Shown here in pieces: positions 22,826-34,259 of a stretch of 64,000 bases of DNA. Origin of the DNA: Clarkia xantiana subsp. parviflora. Its lineage: Eukaryota; Streptophyta; Magnoliopsida; Myrtales; Onagraceae. The position numbers were made by a program, and so were the translations under genes. Numbering within the stretch: position 1 is the first letter of the stretch; each line of letters opens with the position of its first letter. The notes beneath the pieces were generated by a model, which was not told where the DNA came from, did not search any database, and was given only the letters and a program-made list of their open reading frames with translations. The DNA is taken from NCBI GenBank assembly GCA_036873135.1, contig JAPTYO010000018.1:4278001-4342000 (forward strand), in the 5' to 3' direction.

Positions 22826-22836
22826 TCGGGGGCAAG
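22826..22836 (+). other. Polypurine tract, B1
   Basis: TCGGGGGCAAG directly precedes the 3' LTR. B2 has TCGGGGGCTAG in the same position. Confidence 0.65.
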
Positions 22837-23659
22837 TGATGGATATATGTCCAATTCGGGTTCGTATTTATATTTCGGGCCTCGTAAATACGCCGAAAAT
22901 TACATCACGACTTGAAAAACGTCTCCCAAAGGGTCAAAACGGTCCGGAAGTGCATTTACGCGCGTCCGGACCGGACCTCCGGATTGCTTGCAATCCGGAC
23001 CTCGCCGAATTGCCCAAGTTCGACGAGGTCCGGATTGCACTTCGGGTATTGCGCGATTACCGTTTACGCGATTACCGTTACGTGTAGAGAAGTCAAGTTC
23101 GCGCATTGCCAATGTTGATGACGGTTACCGCTTGCTTTTGAGCCGTCATCAAACCGCTTTAAAACCGGGTCCGGTCCCAAGGAAGCCTATAAATAGGAGG
23201 CCTTGGCCACCCATTTTCACACATCCTCTCATTTGCCCAACTTTGGTATTTTGAGCTCTGACTTCTCTCTAGAAATACTTTCTCTCTCTAGAATTACCTT
23301 TTTTACCCCTATAGTGACTTAAGCATCGGAGAGGGCTCCACTAGCACCACCCCCCCCCCCCCCCCCCCTCTCCGTGCTAGTACTGGCCCTTCGTGCAGGA
23401 ACCGGCGCTCCAGACGTTCGGACTTGTGCACAAACCACCGCCTTTTGAGACTCAGACGCCTCCCGTGTCACAACCGCCTTTTGAGACTCAGACGCTTCCT
23501 GAGACACAACCGCCTTTTGAGACACAGACCTTTCCGAGACTCAGCCGAACACTCGTCAAGTGGCACAAACCTCTTTCAGACGAAGGGTTACAGCCCGAAA
23601 ACCCGCTCAACCATTCAGACAGACGCGTCCCCACGACCCAGTTCATCAAGGACGCAACA
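22837..23659 (+). repeat. B1 3' LTR
   Basis: 823 bp, TGATGGATATATG to GCAACA. About 15 substitutions against the 5' copy by eye, plus a roughly 75 bp segment missing from the 5' copy and two short duplications. C-tract of 19 near 23350-23368. Confidence 0.9.
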
Positions 23660-23696
23660 GTTTAGATGTAGATTTAATTAGATAACATGTTCGATT

Positions 23697-23864
23697 GTAT
23701 GTATGTATGTATGTATGTATGTATGTATGTATGTATGTATGTATGTATGTATGTATGTATGTATGTATGTATGTATGTATGTATGTATGTATGTATGTAT
23801 GTATGTATGTATGTATGTATGTATGTATGTATGTATGTATGTATGTATGTATGTATGTATGTAT
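23697..23864. repeat. (GTAT)42 microsatellite
   Basis: 168 bp of uninterrupted GTAT, 33 bp after the B1 target duplication. Open frames on both strands here are artefacts of the repeat. Confidence 0.98.
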
Positions 23865-23879
23865 GCATTAATTTTTTTT

Positions 23880-24470
23880 AAAAAAAATTAGATAAATCGT
23901 AGGCTCTCTTAGTTTTAGGGCTCTTTGTTTAAAAAAACATTTTACCTGAATTTTTAATCAAAAAACATCTCATATGCATTATTTTTCGAAAAAAACATTT
24001 CAGGTAAATTGTAATTTTTTTTAGTTACAGAACTTTTATTTTTAAGTTTGCATCATTTTTGTGCATCTCATATGCATTTTTTCAAAAATTTCGCATGAAT
24101 TTTTATTTTTGAACAACTAGGATGCATTGGTTTTTTTTCCTCTTAAAAAAAAAGTAAATAATAATTCAGGTAGCTTGTAAGTTTTCTTAACTGTACAACT
24201 TTCATCTCATGTACATCTCATAAACATCGTTTTAGGAACAAAAAAAAATTAGATAGATTGTAAATCTTCTCTTAGTTGTTGAGCTTTTAATCCCAAACAT
24301 GCATTGCATTTGCATTTCTTTATATAAAAAAACTTTACCTGAATTTTTCATTTTGTACATACATTTAATATGTATCATTCAGGTAAGCTGGTTGTAAGTT
24401 GTAAGTTTCTTAACAGTAGAACTTTAACTTTCGAGCATGCATGAGCATTTAAAAAAAAAAAAACTCAAAG
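23880..24470. repeat. Degenerate tandem repeats, about 85-160 bp
   Basis: About five diverged units start with CAGGTAA/TTAGATA-type sequence, followed by TTGTAAGTTTTCTTA, ACTTT and CATGCAT. Boundaries near 23888, 24001, 24163, 24249 and 24379. Very AT-rich. Confidence 0.5.
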
Positions 24471-26040
24471 TTTTCATTCGTTTTATCCAATGTCTATTGC
24501 ACGTTTTCGGCAAGATCGTCACAATCTTCGCATGAGATAGCCTTTAAAAATAATTATTTTTTGAGAAAATAGTTTAACTGTGCAGTTGAGTGCTACTATT
24601 TGAGTTTAAAAAAGGACGAGAAAAACATTTTGAAAAAACTTCGTTTAAAACATATGTCCTGCGTTCTAGCCAGATATTGCAATCAGCAAACTCGGTAAAC
24701 TCCACGATGGTGCAAAACACCCTAGATCACAAATTTTGATTCGTTCTGAAATATAACCAAAATTATGAAATGAATGACATTAGAGTTTTTTTTAAAAAAA
24801 AATCATGCATAATTTCTCATATGCCCACATTGATTTTTCATTCACTCTTTTCAGGTACCCTTGGTTATGTATCATTTACATATAAGTTCTGTCGGCCAAA
24901 TGGGGCAACGTATAAAAGGAACGTGCAGCCATCCAGTTGCACGAAGAACAAATTGCGCACTCGGGATATCCAACGCTCATGTGCAATAAATTGTACTTGA
25001 TTTTTTCCTTAAAATTTGCGTGTCCCTACTCTTTTTGCAGATCGGACGACCACTTCAACCAAGGACGCAACCATGTGAAACGTGAGCGGTTCAAAGAGTC
25101 TCCATGACAAAATTCCACCTATCATGTGTGGAATTCATAAGCGTCCTCGAACCAAGCCGTACATTCGTTTTACGGTGAGGTCTAAACTGGCCAGTGGTAA
25201 CCAAGAGGCATCTACCATTGAGATCGGACACGTCCGAAGATGGAAAATATCAAGAGATCATCGAGAATCCATAGAAGATCAATGTGTCAATCAATGAGCA
25301 TTTGAGATGTAAAGCAAAGAAAGCGTTATCGTTGATGCGTTGCGTCAGAAGTCCAGGGGAATTTACTTTTTGGAAGGTGTACATATACAAGTTATGTTTC
25401 CTAGATGGAGCAGGAAAATCAGGACATGTAGCAGGTCCAGTCGCATAGCGAGCACATTGCCCAGTAAAAAAATCAACACCCGGGCAAGAGAAGTTGTGAT
25501 CATTTTTATCCTCAAAATTTGAGTTTTTCCTTACTCATTGTGCAGCTTGGATAATCACCCAAATCAAAGCCCCTTAAGAGCACACCTCGTGCACGGCCCA
25601 TTGCTCGCCGACCGTTCTTGTGCCAGCTGTCGAATTTATCGCAGATGCCACGGGCGATATCTATGCCCAAATTTATCATTTGTGGACTACTGTGCCAAAC
25701 TCAACACCATCCATGTGTGTTTATTAACCAGATCATTCATCCTGCACGCGACGAGCCTAACCCGATAGGTGCTAGCCATTGGGCATCCCCGGACGAAATT
25801 GAGCAATAGTCGGGGCACTTGAGAAGCCGAGAGAAGAAATCATTTTGTATGTCATCCATTGGTCGTAGGGTACATCCAGGGCGTTGACACGACCAACGTA
25901 TTTTGAATCAATCAACTGAGTCCTTCTCTAGAAGATGTGTTGGATTAAAAAATTTCAATCTGCCACTAGGGGCATGTAAATAAATCTTGTTGATTATTTT
26001 CGGTAAATTTCCTTTAAAAAAAAAACTCATTTTTCTTTAG
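24471..26040. other. Non-coding stretch, no gene recognised
   Basis: Short open frames (24770-25000, 25082-25297, 25538-25768) match nothing I know. Two similar pieces, TTCCTTAAAATTTGCG...TTTTTGCAG (about 25005-25040) and TCCTCAAAATTTGAG...TTGTGCAG (about 25510-25545), suggest an old duplication. This may be the worn internal part of a Tat-type element. Confidence 0.4.
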
Positions 26041-26850
26041 GGTCACAGCCGCCATTTAATTGGCTACCGATAAAAATAAAGAGAGTGCTCACGCAAATTT
26101 TGTGAGAGGAGCGAAGAAATAAATGTTCACAGTTGTCCCTAAATCAACTACAAATAAAAAGGGTCTCAGTCGTCCCTTAAACGACTATAAAAGAAAGGGC
26201 CACAGCCATCCTAAAAATGACTACACATTCAGATTGTTCCCGTGAATCTTGTGAGGCCGGGAAGTTATTTGAAAGGGCCACATCCACCCTTAAAATGGAT
26301 ACACAAAAAGAGTGACCCCGCAAACCCTGTGAGGGCGGGAGAGTAAAAAAGGCCACAGTCGTCCCATAAACGACTACAAAAGAAAGGGCCACAGCCACCC
26401 TTCAAATGGCTACAGACATAGAGAACTCTCGCAACAGTGAAGCGGGAAATGAGTGAAAGGGCCACAGCTACCCTTAAAATGGCTACATATAAAAAGTGTT
26501 CCCCGAATCCTGGGAGGAGGGGAGATTGTTGAAAGGGCCACAGCCACCCTCAAAATGGCTACATATAAGGAGTATTCCCGTGAATCTTGTGCGGCCGAGA
26601 AATCATTTAAAAGGGCCACAGCCACCCTTAAAATGGCTACAAATCAAAAGAGCGCTCCCTGAATATCGACGACGGGAAATAAATGAAAGGGCAACAACCA
26701 CCCTGCAAATGTCTACAAATCAAAAGAACTCCCGCAACATTGAAGACGGTGAGGAAAGGGTCGCAGCCACCCTCCAAATGGCTACAAATACTCCCGCGTC
26801 GAGACGAGAAATAAAGTACGGGTCACAACCACCGTTTAATAGGCTACCAA
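26041..26850. repeat. Tandem array of covarying hairpins
   Basis: Thirteen copies of a 19 nt hairpin. First bases are at 26047, 26131, 26168, 26204, 26282, 26357, 26393, 26466, 26542, 26620, 26696, 26765 and 26827. The consensus is AGCCA-CCCTTAAAA-TGGCT, flanked by CAC and AC. Arms change together: AGTCGT/ACGACT (26168, 26357), AGTTG/CAACT (26131), ATCCA/TGGAT (26282). Spacing is mostly 70-80 bp or 36-37 bp. Between hairpins there is often a second CCCG...CGGG pair. Confidence 0.85.
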
Positions 26851-27117
26851 ATAAAGAGTGCTTCCGCTAGGTTGAAAACCCGAAAGGGCGGCCTAAGCAA
26901 AATTAGAAAATGAGGGGCATGATAGCAAATTCAGAAATTGCAATCATGGCAAAAGGAGAGAAAATGAAATCCCGATTAGGGAAACCGAGGGGCACGGTCT
27001 AAAACCTCTCAAAGTTGACCGTGGCAAAAGGAGAGTATATGAGAGATTTAAAAAAAAAAAAGATCCAGCTAAGTTAACACGTCATGCACAGCTTAGGCAA
27101 AAATTAGAGACAAACAT
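26851..27117. other. Spacer with GAGGGGCA...GGCAAAAGGAGAG duplication
   Basis: Two copies of a unit GAGGGGCA(C/T)G...GTGGCAAAAGGAGAG (about 26910-26960 and 26988-27030). No coding sequence. Confidence 0.45.
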
Positions 27118-27488
27118 TCAAGCCGTCAAGCCACTAGAAGCTCTTCCCCGACGGACACCACTAGAGGCCCTTCTCAGACGGACGCCACTAGAGGCTCTTA
27201 TCCAACGGACGCCACTAGGGGCATTTCTCCGACACACGCCACTAGAGGCTCTTCTCCAATGGACGCCGCTAGAGACTCTTTTCCGACGGACGCCACTAGA
27301 GGCTCTTCTCCAATCGGACGCCACTAGAGGCATTTCTCCAACATACGCCACTAGAGGCTCTTATTCGACAGACGCCACTAGATGCATTTTTCCGACATAC
27401 GCCACTAGAGGCTTTTCTCCAACAGACGCTGCTAGAGGCATTTATCCGACATACGCCACTAGAGGCTCTTCTCCAACGGACGCCGCTT
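27118..27488. repeat. Tandem array, about 33 bp unit
   Basis: About 11 copies of ACGCCACTAGAGGCTCTTCTCC with alternating CTCTT and CATTT variants. Like the arrays in A-D it ends close to an LTR-like sequence. Confidence 0.85.
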
Positions 27489-27972
27489 GTAAACACCTAA
27501 TTTTGTACCACGCGCGACACCCGTGGCATGTGGCGCGCTAAATGGGTAAGTGTTCAAAATATGGAAAGTCGAGAAGTTTCCAAGAATGGCTCCTGGAAAA
27601 TTAGGATAGTTTATTTGAATTTATTATTGTAAATATTTGTTGAATATTTAGAGTATATTTTCTGAATATTTAGCATTTATTAGCAAAATAAATCAGCAAT
27701 ATTTGTTGCTTAGATCAGACTAGACCTAGGTACTATATATATATATGCTAGTATGTTGAAAATGTAAAGGGGGGAGAAAATGGAATAAAAAAGCTCTACG
27801 CTCATTTAAATTCTTTGGATGTGGCACTAATATCTTACACGATGCTCCACGGGACCATGCATGGAAAACCGATACGCATATGATGTTTTCTCACATGATA
27901 GACCAAGCCTTTCTCTTCCATCAATTTTGAATCTATATATTCATATATTTATATAATATTATTAGATGAATG
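27489..27972 (+). repeat. LTR-like sequence X2
   Basis: Starts TGTAAACACCTAATTTTG right after the tandem array. It includes a TATA-like run near 27739 and ends where F inserted. Its start and a GAAGTTTCCAAGAA piece resemble X1 at 11790. It may be the 3' LTR of an old element whose 5' LTR is X1, with B1 inserted between. Similarity is weak and no TSD was found. Confidence 0.35.
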
Positions 27973-28351
27973 TGTAAGAAAATACAATATCAGATCAATA
28001 TGCAGCGGAATTAGGATCGTACATCCGGTTATGATTGGATGAACATGATTAGAACGATTGATGAGAACCTGCAGAGTGAATGTCAGAATAGCGGCCTTCC
28101 GGCTTCTGCCTAACCATATGGGACGTTTGAATGAATGACACTGACCCATTATTTATAGGTGAAGTCAGGGACCGCTAAGTAAATAATAATAACTTTATAA
28201 GTCCTCCCATCCACAAGACTTAAACATTTAGTCCCACAAAATTAGAATATTACACCAGATACCCTAATAAATATAAGTGACATGTTGACCACTTAACGGA
28301 GAGAATAAATTCTTTTGTGTATCAGCTTGTGTCGCGTAATATATTCTTACA
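27973..28351 (-). repeat. F 3' LTR
   Basis: 379 bp. It carries a TATA-like CCTATAAATAAT on the minus strand near 28150-28160. About 18 substitutions and one 4 bp gap against the copy at 54925-55299. Confidence 0.88.
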
Positions 28352-28368
28352 TTCTCTCACTTGGTCCC
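28352..28368 (-). other. Polypurine tract, F
   Basis: On the minus strand GGGACCAAGTGAGAGAA directly precedes the LTR. Confidence 0.65.
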
Positions 28369-29194
28369 ATGACACATATATTCAATATATCAGTGTTCTG
28401 AATTTGCCAAAATAATATTCTCCCAATTATGGAGACCTCCCACTCATCCCTGAAATATAACATACGAGCCATGACGGTGATACTCATTACTATGTGTCGA
28501 GTACTTCCCTTCCATGAGCCACCATACACAATAATCCAGAAATAAGCACTTTAGGGAAAAACTTTATGAATGACTTGTAAAAGTCACTGCGGTCCAACCT
28601 TATATCCCGACGAACTCCTTTTACTTTATATACGCTTAGCTTGATGGGATAGTTCGTCATTATTCTTAGTACAAGTTAGGCATATGAGAGAAACATACCG
28701 TAGATAGGTCTATATCAAAAATTGACTATAGAACTTGATTACTAATAAACTTTTGGTCAATGGATCAACTGTAGTCACCACTGTATTGGTGTTTAAGCAC
28801 CAAGTTCCCTCTAAATTTGTCGATAAACATGCCTCTTATTGCTAGCTATTATTGTCATAACATACATCTTTATACTAATATTATTTCAGAGAATCTTTAT
28901 TGGTCTAATCTTAATATCGACACTTGATGACCATTTTATAATTATTTTAAAGTATGTGTCATTACGTTCATACAAATAATTCAACTTGCACGATAGATAA
29001 ACCACGGTGGGTACTTGATACTCCTAAAAGGTGTAACCCTCTGGATGTGGTATTCTTGATATCTATTTGGGTTAGACGAATTCCACCTTATGTGTGTGAC
29101 CACCCTCAAATAGTCAAACTGTAATCCTTGGTAATTTTGTATATCGTAAACTCCCACTAACCTTCGAGATATTCCCACTGACTTAAAGGTAATC
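28369..29194 (-). other. F internal segment 1, no coding sequence
   Basis: The 3' internal part of F between the PPT and the B2 insertion. Short frames only. AT-rich. Confidence 0.6.
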
Positions 29195-29992
29195 TGATGG
29201 ATATACGCCCAATTGGAACCCGTTTTAGTTCAGACCGTCTTATTTCGATTACCCCATTTGTGATTGTAAATCGAAATTTTGACCCGAATACTTCGCCCGA
29301 GACGCTAACGGTCCGAACGAGGTAAAATTACCCGCACGGACTCGACCATCGACCTCACCTAGGTGAGATCGGATGACCTCACCCGATCTCTCCTAGGGGA
29401 GATCGGGTGGACCAACCCGATCTCCCTTAGGGGAGACCGGGTTGGCTCACCCAACCCCTCTTAGGAGGGATTGGGCAAATCCACCCGGTGTCAGGCCTCG
29501 GGGGTCGGATTTTCTGTCCGACCCCAAGGGTCCCGACCTCTTTTTCACCCGTCCCACACTTAGATTATTTCGCCTACCTCTCCATGCTTTAAGGGTCTAA
29601 TCATACGGTTATGAGTTAATTAAATACTCTTAGGGGATTAACGATGTCATTAAGACACCTTAATCCCTCCGAAGCCTATAAATATTGCTCGTATCCTATT
29701 CATTTCCATCACGTTGATTATTCACAAGATTTTACTCTGCCTTCTCTCTAGTTTGTCTCTCTAGAAATATTAGACTGACTTAGGCATCGGAGAGGGTTCA
29801 CCAAGCACCACCCCCCCCCCCCCTCCGTGCTTGGTACTGCCCCCATTGTAGGTCAGTCAGAAGAAAGAAGTCGGAAGAAGAGAAGGATACGGATCAGACT
29901 ATCTAGCAGATAGAGCATCAGATCAAGATTTTTACCCGTGAGAAGTGACACTTGGACCGAAAACCCGTTGACCCGAGTGACACGACTTAACA
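29195..29992 (+). repeat. B2 5' LTR
   Basis: 798 bp, TGATGGATATACGCCC to CTTAACA. It contains CACCTAGGTGAGATCGG palindromic repeats (29355-29450), a TATA box CCTATAAATA near 29676, TTAGGCATCGGAGAGGG near 29780 and a C13 tract at 29811-29823 inside a fold. About 31 substitutions against the 3' copy by eye, plus a 30 bp repeat-unit difference. Confidence 0.9.
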
Positions 29993-29993
29993 C

Positions 29994-30010
29994 TTGGCGC
30001 CGTCTGTGGG
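29994..30010 (+). other. Primer binding site, B2
   Basis: TTGGCGCCGTCTGTGGG, one base after the LTR end. Same primer class as A, C and D. Confidence 0.75.
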
Positions 30011-30043
30011 TTTCGAATAAAAAGCCTAACTATCAAGAGTCAG

Positions 30044-33000
30044 GTGGCAAGCATATATGTCATTCATGGAGATTACGGAGTTGGCGGTGAATCAGCAAAT
30101 AAAAGAGAGGCATATATGACACAATTAGGAAATCACACGTTCAAAGAAAAACAAGTCAAAGGAAAGATAGAAGATACGATACAATTTTCAAGAAAGGACA
30201 TGGAGCATGTGTTACCAAGCAACAACAATTCCCTAGTCATAACAGTGAAAATCACCTACATGGACGTCGGAAGGATCCTAGTAGATGGTGGAGGCTCACC
30301 TAATATCATCAGAAAGAAAGTGATTAACAAATTAGGTGTAAGACCAAGCAGCATAAAACAAGTCCAGTCCCCCCTCATAGGATTTTCGGGAGAGCCAACT
30401 TACCCACTGGAGGCAATCACACTACCTGTGACACTAGGCACAGGCCAGAGACAGTTAAAGATTGATATTCCTTTCTTTATTATTGAAGAAATGGAGGAGT
30501 ACAATGGAGTCCTAGGCACCACTACAATCAACAAATGCGGCATGGTTCCATCAACACCGCATCAGAAAATGAAGTTTCCCACAAATGATGGCATTGGGGA
30601 GGTAAAAGGAAATCAGAAGGTAGCAAGAAAGTGTACAAGGATTGCACTAACCAGAAAGAAGAAATCCAACAAGGAAGTCCTATCAATAGATGAGGTTCCA
30701 AGGGAAGATCATGGAAGACTTGCACCTATGGAGGACCTGAAGGAAATACAAATAGAGGAACCCGATAGAAGGGCGAAAATCGAGACAGCCCTGACAGAAG
30801 TATAAGAGGTGCAAATAATAGCATTGCTAAGGGAATACAAAGATCTGTCCGCCTGGTCACTAAGCGACATGCTAGGGATATCCAAGGATGTAATATCACA
30901 CAAGCTCAACATAGACCCGGCGACACGTCCGATAACACAAAAGATAAGACCAATGGGGGAAAGTAAAAAAGATAGCTATTCAAGAAGAGGTGGATAAGCT
31001 GTTAAAAGCAAAATTCATCAAAGAGATCAGGTTCCAGACATGGGTCGCAAACCCAGTACTGGTAAAGAAGGCAGGCGGAAGTTGGAGAATGTGCATCGAC
31101 TATCGTGACCTCAACAAGGCATGCCCCAAAGATTCTTAACCACTCCCAAGGATAGATCAGTTAGTAGATGCAACATCAGGTCACGAGTTAATGAGCTTCA
31201 TGGATGAATATTCAGGGTATAACCAAATCAAAATGGCCGCGGAAGACGCCTCCCACACGGCATTCTATGCCGACAGTGAAATATACCACTACACTGTGAT
31301 GCCATTCGGACTCATAAACGCGGGGGCAACATATCAGCGTATGGTCAACAAAATATTTGGTGACATGATAGGGAAGACAATGGAAGCATATGTGGACGAC
31401 ATGATCGTCAAGTCCAAAGAAAAAAGGGACCACGTCGAGAACCTTCGCATGACCTTCGAAAGAATGCGCCAATACCAAGTCCGCCTGAACCCGAAAAAAT
31501 GTGCATTCGGGGTACAGTCAGGGAAGTTTTTAGGCTTTATGGTAAGTCAGCAGGGAATAGAGGTGGACCCCGAAAAATTGCAAGCAATTGAGGAGATGCA
31601 ATCTCCCACGAACACAAAGAAGTACAACGGCTAAACGGGAGATTGGCAGCTCTTAATAGATTTTTGTCCAAGATAGGGGACAAAGCACTACCTTTCTTCG
31701 AGGTGCTACGGGCAAATAAGAAGTTTGAATGGACACCAAAGTGTGAGGAAGCTTTCCAACAACTCAAACAACACCTCAAGACACTACCCCCTCTAGCAAA
31801 GCCAACACCAGGAGAACCCCTGTTCCTCTACATCTCCGTGAGCGACGTGGCAGTAAGCTCGGTACTAGTGAAAGAGGAGGACAATACACAATTGCCAGTA
31901 TATTTTGTGAGCAAAACATTGGCAAAGTATGAGATCAACTACTTGGCAATCGAAAAGTACCTCTACGCATTGATCATATCAGCAAGAAAGTTGAGACCAT
32001 ATTTCCATGGGCATGAAGTAACAGTACTCACAAGTCAACCTTTGAAGCACCTCTTGCAGAAATCAGACACATCAGGAAGGCTGACAAAATGGGCAGTCGA
32101 GCTAAGTGAGTTCCGTATTCATTTTACACCTAGAACAGTCATCAAAGGGCAGGCACTAGCAGATTTTATTGCGGAATTCACCGGAATCAGCCCCGACGGG
32201 GACTTAAATGAAATTACAGGCACAACTGAAACAAGTACCAGTCAGGGGGCACAGCCAGAGGACTTGTGGGAAATGCACACTGATGGGTCATCTAATGCAG
32301 GAGGATCAGGTGCAGGCCTCCTATTATACCCGCCGGGCAGAGGGATACCACTGCGTTACTCCATGGCACTTAACTTCAAGGCAACCAATAACGAGGCAGA
32401 ATACGAGGCATTGATAACAGGCCTAAGAATAGCCAAAGGGGTAGGGGTGAAGCACCTACGAGTTAAGTGTGACTCTCAGTTGGTCGTCAACCAGGTGAAG
32501 GGGAATTACATTGCAAAGTCAGAGAATATGCAGAAATATCTACAACAAGCCAAGGACCTGATAACGAGTTTTCAAAGCTTCGATATTGAATCAGTCCCAA
32601 GATAACAAAACCATGAGGCAGATGCCCTAAGTAAGTTAGCCTTGGGAATGGAGGCAGGCAAAGAAGTCCACTTTGTGGAACAAAGAATGCAATCAGTGAT
32701 AGAAAAAATGGAAACCTTGGTGATAGATGAGGGGGAGGCCTGGATGACCCCAATGCGTCAGTATATTAATGAGGGAAAGCTCCCAGAAGACAAGGTAGAG
32801 GTAGTAAAAATTGAGAGGATGGCCAGAAACTATGTTATGATAGACAATGAGCTTTATAAGAAGGGATACTCCACACCTTTCCTCAAGTGCATAACATATC
32901 CGGAAACGGAGAAAGTATTGGCAGAGCTCCATGAGGGTGATTCCTGATGTCATGAAGGAGCAAGATCAATAATTCGGAAGGTCTAGAATCTGGGTTACTA

Positions 33001-33968
33001 TTGGCCAACAATGAACAAGGAAGCGACAAATTTGGTGCAAAAGTGTGAGCATTGCCAAAGATACTCTAGAAACATAACAGCCCCAGCAGCGAGGCTAAGT
33101 TCAATTTCGGGAGCATGGCCATTTGCACAGCGGGGGATTGACCTAATAGCTCCCCTACCAAAAACAAAAGGGGAAAAAACTTGCATACTGGTGGCAATAG
33201 ATTACTTTTCCAAATGGATAGAGGCAAAACCAATGGGAAGGACAACAAATGAAAAAATTATCAGTTTCATTCAATCACACATCGTCTCAAGATACGGAGT
33301 CCCAAATGTCATAATAAGCGACAATGGACCACAAATCAAGAGCAAGAGGCTGCAATGGTATTGTGAGAGGTTGAACATAGAACAACGTTTCGCATCAGTA
33401 AAGCTCCCCTAGACAAACGGACAAGTAGAATCAGCAAACAAGATAGTGTTAGATGGTTTGAAGAAAAGAATCCATGCTACCAAGGGAAGCTGGGTGGATG
33501 ACTTAGAAAATGTCTTATGGGCGAACAACACCAAAAATAGCCACAAGAGAAACACCATTTGGTTTAGTGTAAGGAACCGAGGCAGTAGCACCAGCAGAAA
33601 TGGCAGTGTCATCACTAAGAACAACATACTTCGAGGAACATGAATATAAAAAGGCAAGGATCTTGGACCTAGACCTGGTAGACGACAAGAGATGGAATTC
33701 AGAAGAGGCACATGCACGAATGCGACTCGTATCCGCAAGGTACTACAATAGACATGTCCGAGAAAGGCAATTCCGTATAGGAGAATTAGTCCTAAGGAAA
33801 AACGCGTTCTCACACCCAGACCAAGTCATAAAGCTATCTCCAAAATGGGAAGGACCATACAAAATAGCATCAGTGCCATACGCGAATGCATACCGCCTGG
33901 AAGACGGAGATGGAAATATCTCTACAAACACTTTCAGCGGGGAGCACCTGAAGAAATTCTATGTCTAA
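30044..33968 (+). pseudogene. pol: B2 pol (protease, RT, RNase H x2, integrase), broken and without gag
   Basis: Starts inside the end of gag: IYVIHGDYGVGG aligns with INVIHGGFAAGG of D. Protease follows (RILVDGGGSPN, near 30270), where the usual DGGSSSD is changed to DGGGSPN, so the residues after the catalytic Asp differ. RT has YVDD at 31388-31399. Classic RNase H spans about 31735-32185, the second RNase H begins with TDGSSNAGGSGAG near 32281, and integrase has a SDNGP motif near 33320. Breaks: stops near 30804, 31137, 32603, 32946 and 33410; frameshifts near 30965 and 31612, and a disrupted stretch near 33540-33640. Integrase carries ISDNGPQIKSKR rather than SDNGPPFNG. Non-functional. 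Confidence 0.88.
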
Positions 33969-34259
33969 GGATCCAGCACCGATGGAACATCATATCCTTG
34001 ACTATATCTTTCTTTTAATGCATATTTTCGTAATTTGTTTCCCAAAAACAACTCTTGAGGCGGAAAAATCACGAAGTTTCTCCAACTTTTCAATCATTTT
34101 TTTTTCTAAAGGATGTCTTGGACCACCCAGGACACCCACGTTTATACATATGGCATGCATGCCCTCAATGAAGTAGATGTTCATCAAAATATTTTCTAAG
34201 TATGAGATGAGACAAGCATCATGTTCTCCTTACCCAGATATGACTACCAAGTCTATGAC
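33969..34259. other. B2 spacer after pol
   Basis: Non-coding DNA between integrase and the repeat array. The AATAAAGAGG block seen in A, C and D is not present. Confidence 0.5.

Larger units (their letters stand above)
12879..23659 (+). mobile_element. Element B1: non-autonomous Tat-type element with doubled gag
   Basis: A 10.8 kb element with LTRs at 12879-13606 and 22837-23659 and perfect TSDs GTTTA (12874-12878 and 23660-23664). Internal order: PBS, gag, protease, a second partial gag, hairpin-rich repeats, an antisense gene, 19 bp repeats, PPT, LTR. I find no RT, RNase H or integrase. The element would need enzymes from another copy. Its LTRs share end sequences and fold with B2, which suggests a related family. 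Confidence 0.93.

Noticed and set aside
23674..23891. Open frames on both strands encoding repeated MYVC or YIHT units
   Set aside because: They are translations of the GTAT microsatellite.
26453..26870. Repeat protein encoded by the hairpin array (ATATLKMAT units)
   Set aside because: The frames change between units and the constraint seen is on base pairing, not on codons.
27118..27488. Covarying hairpin array in the 33 bp repeats
   Set aside because: GCC...GGC and TCCG...CGGA pairs exist, but I see mismatches rather than compensated changes.
27973..28351. Two solo LTRs instead of one element F
   Set aside because: PBS and PPT lie on the correct inner sides of the two LTRs, and the outer flanks match at 4 of 5 bases.
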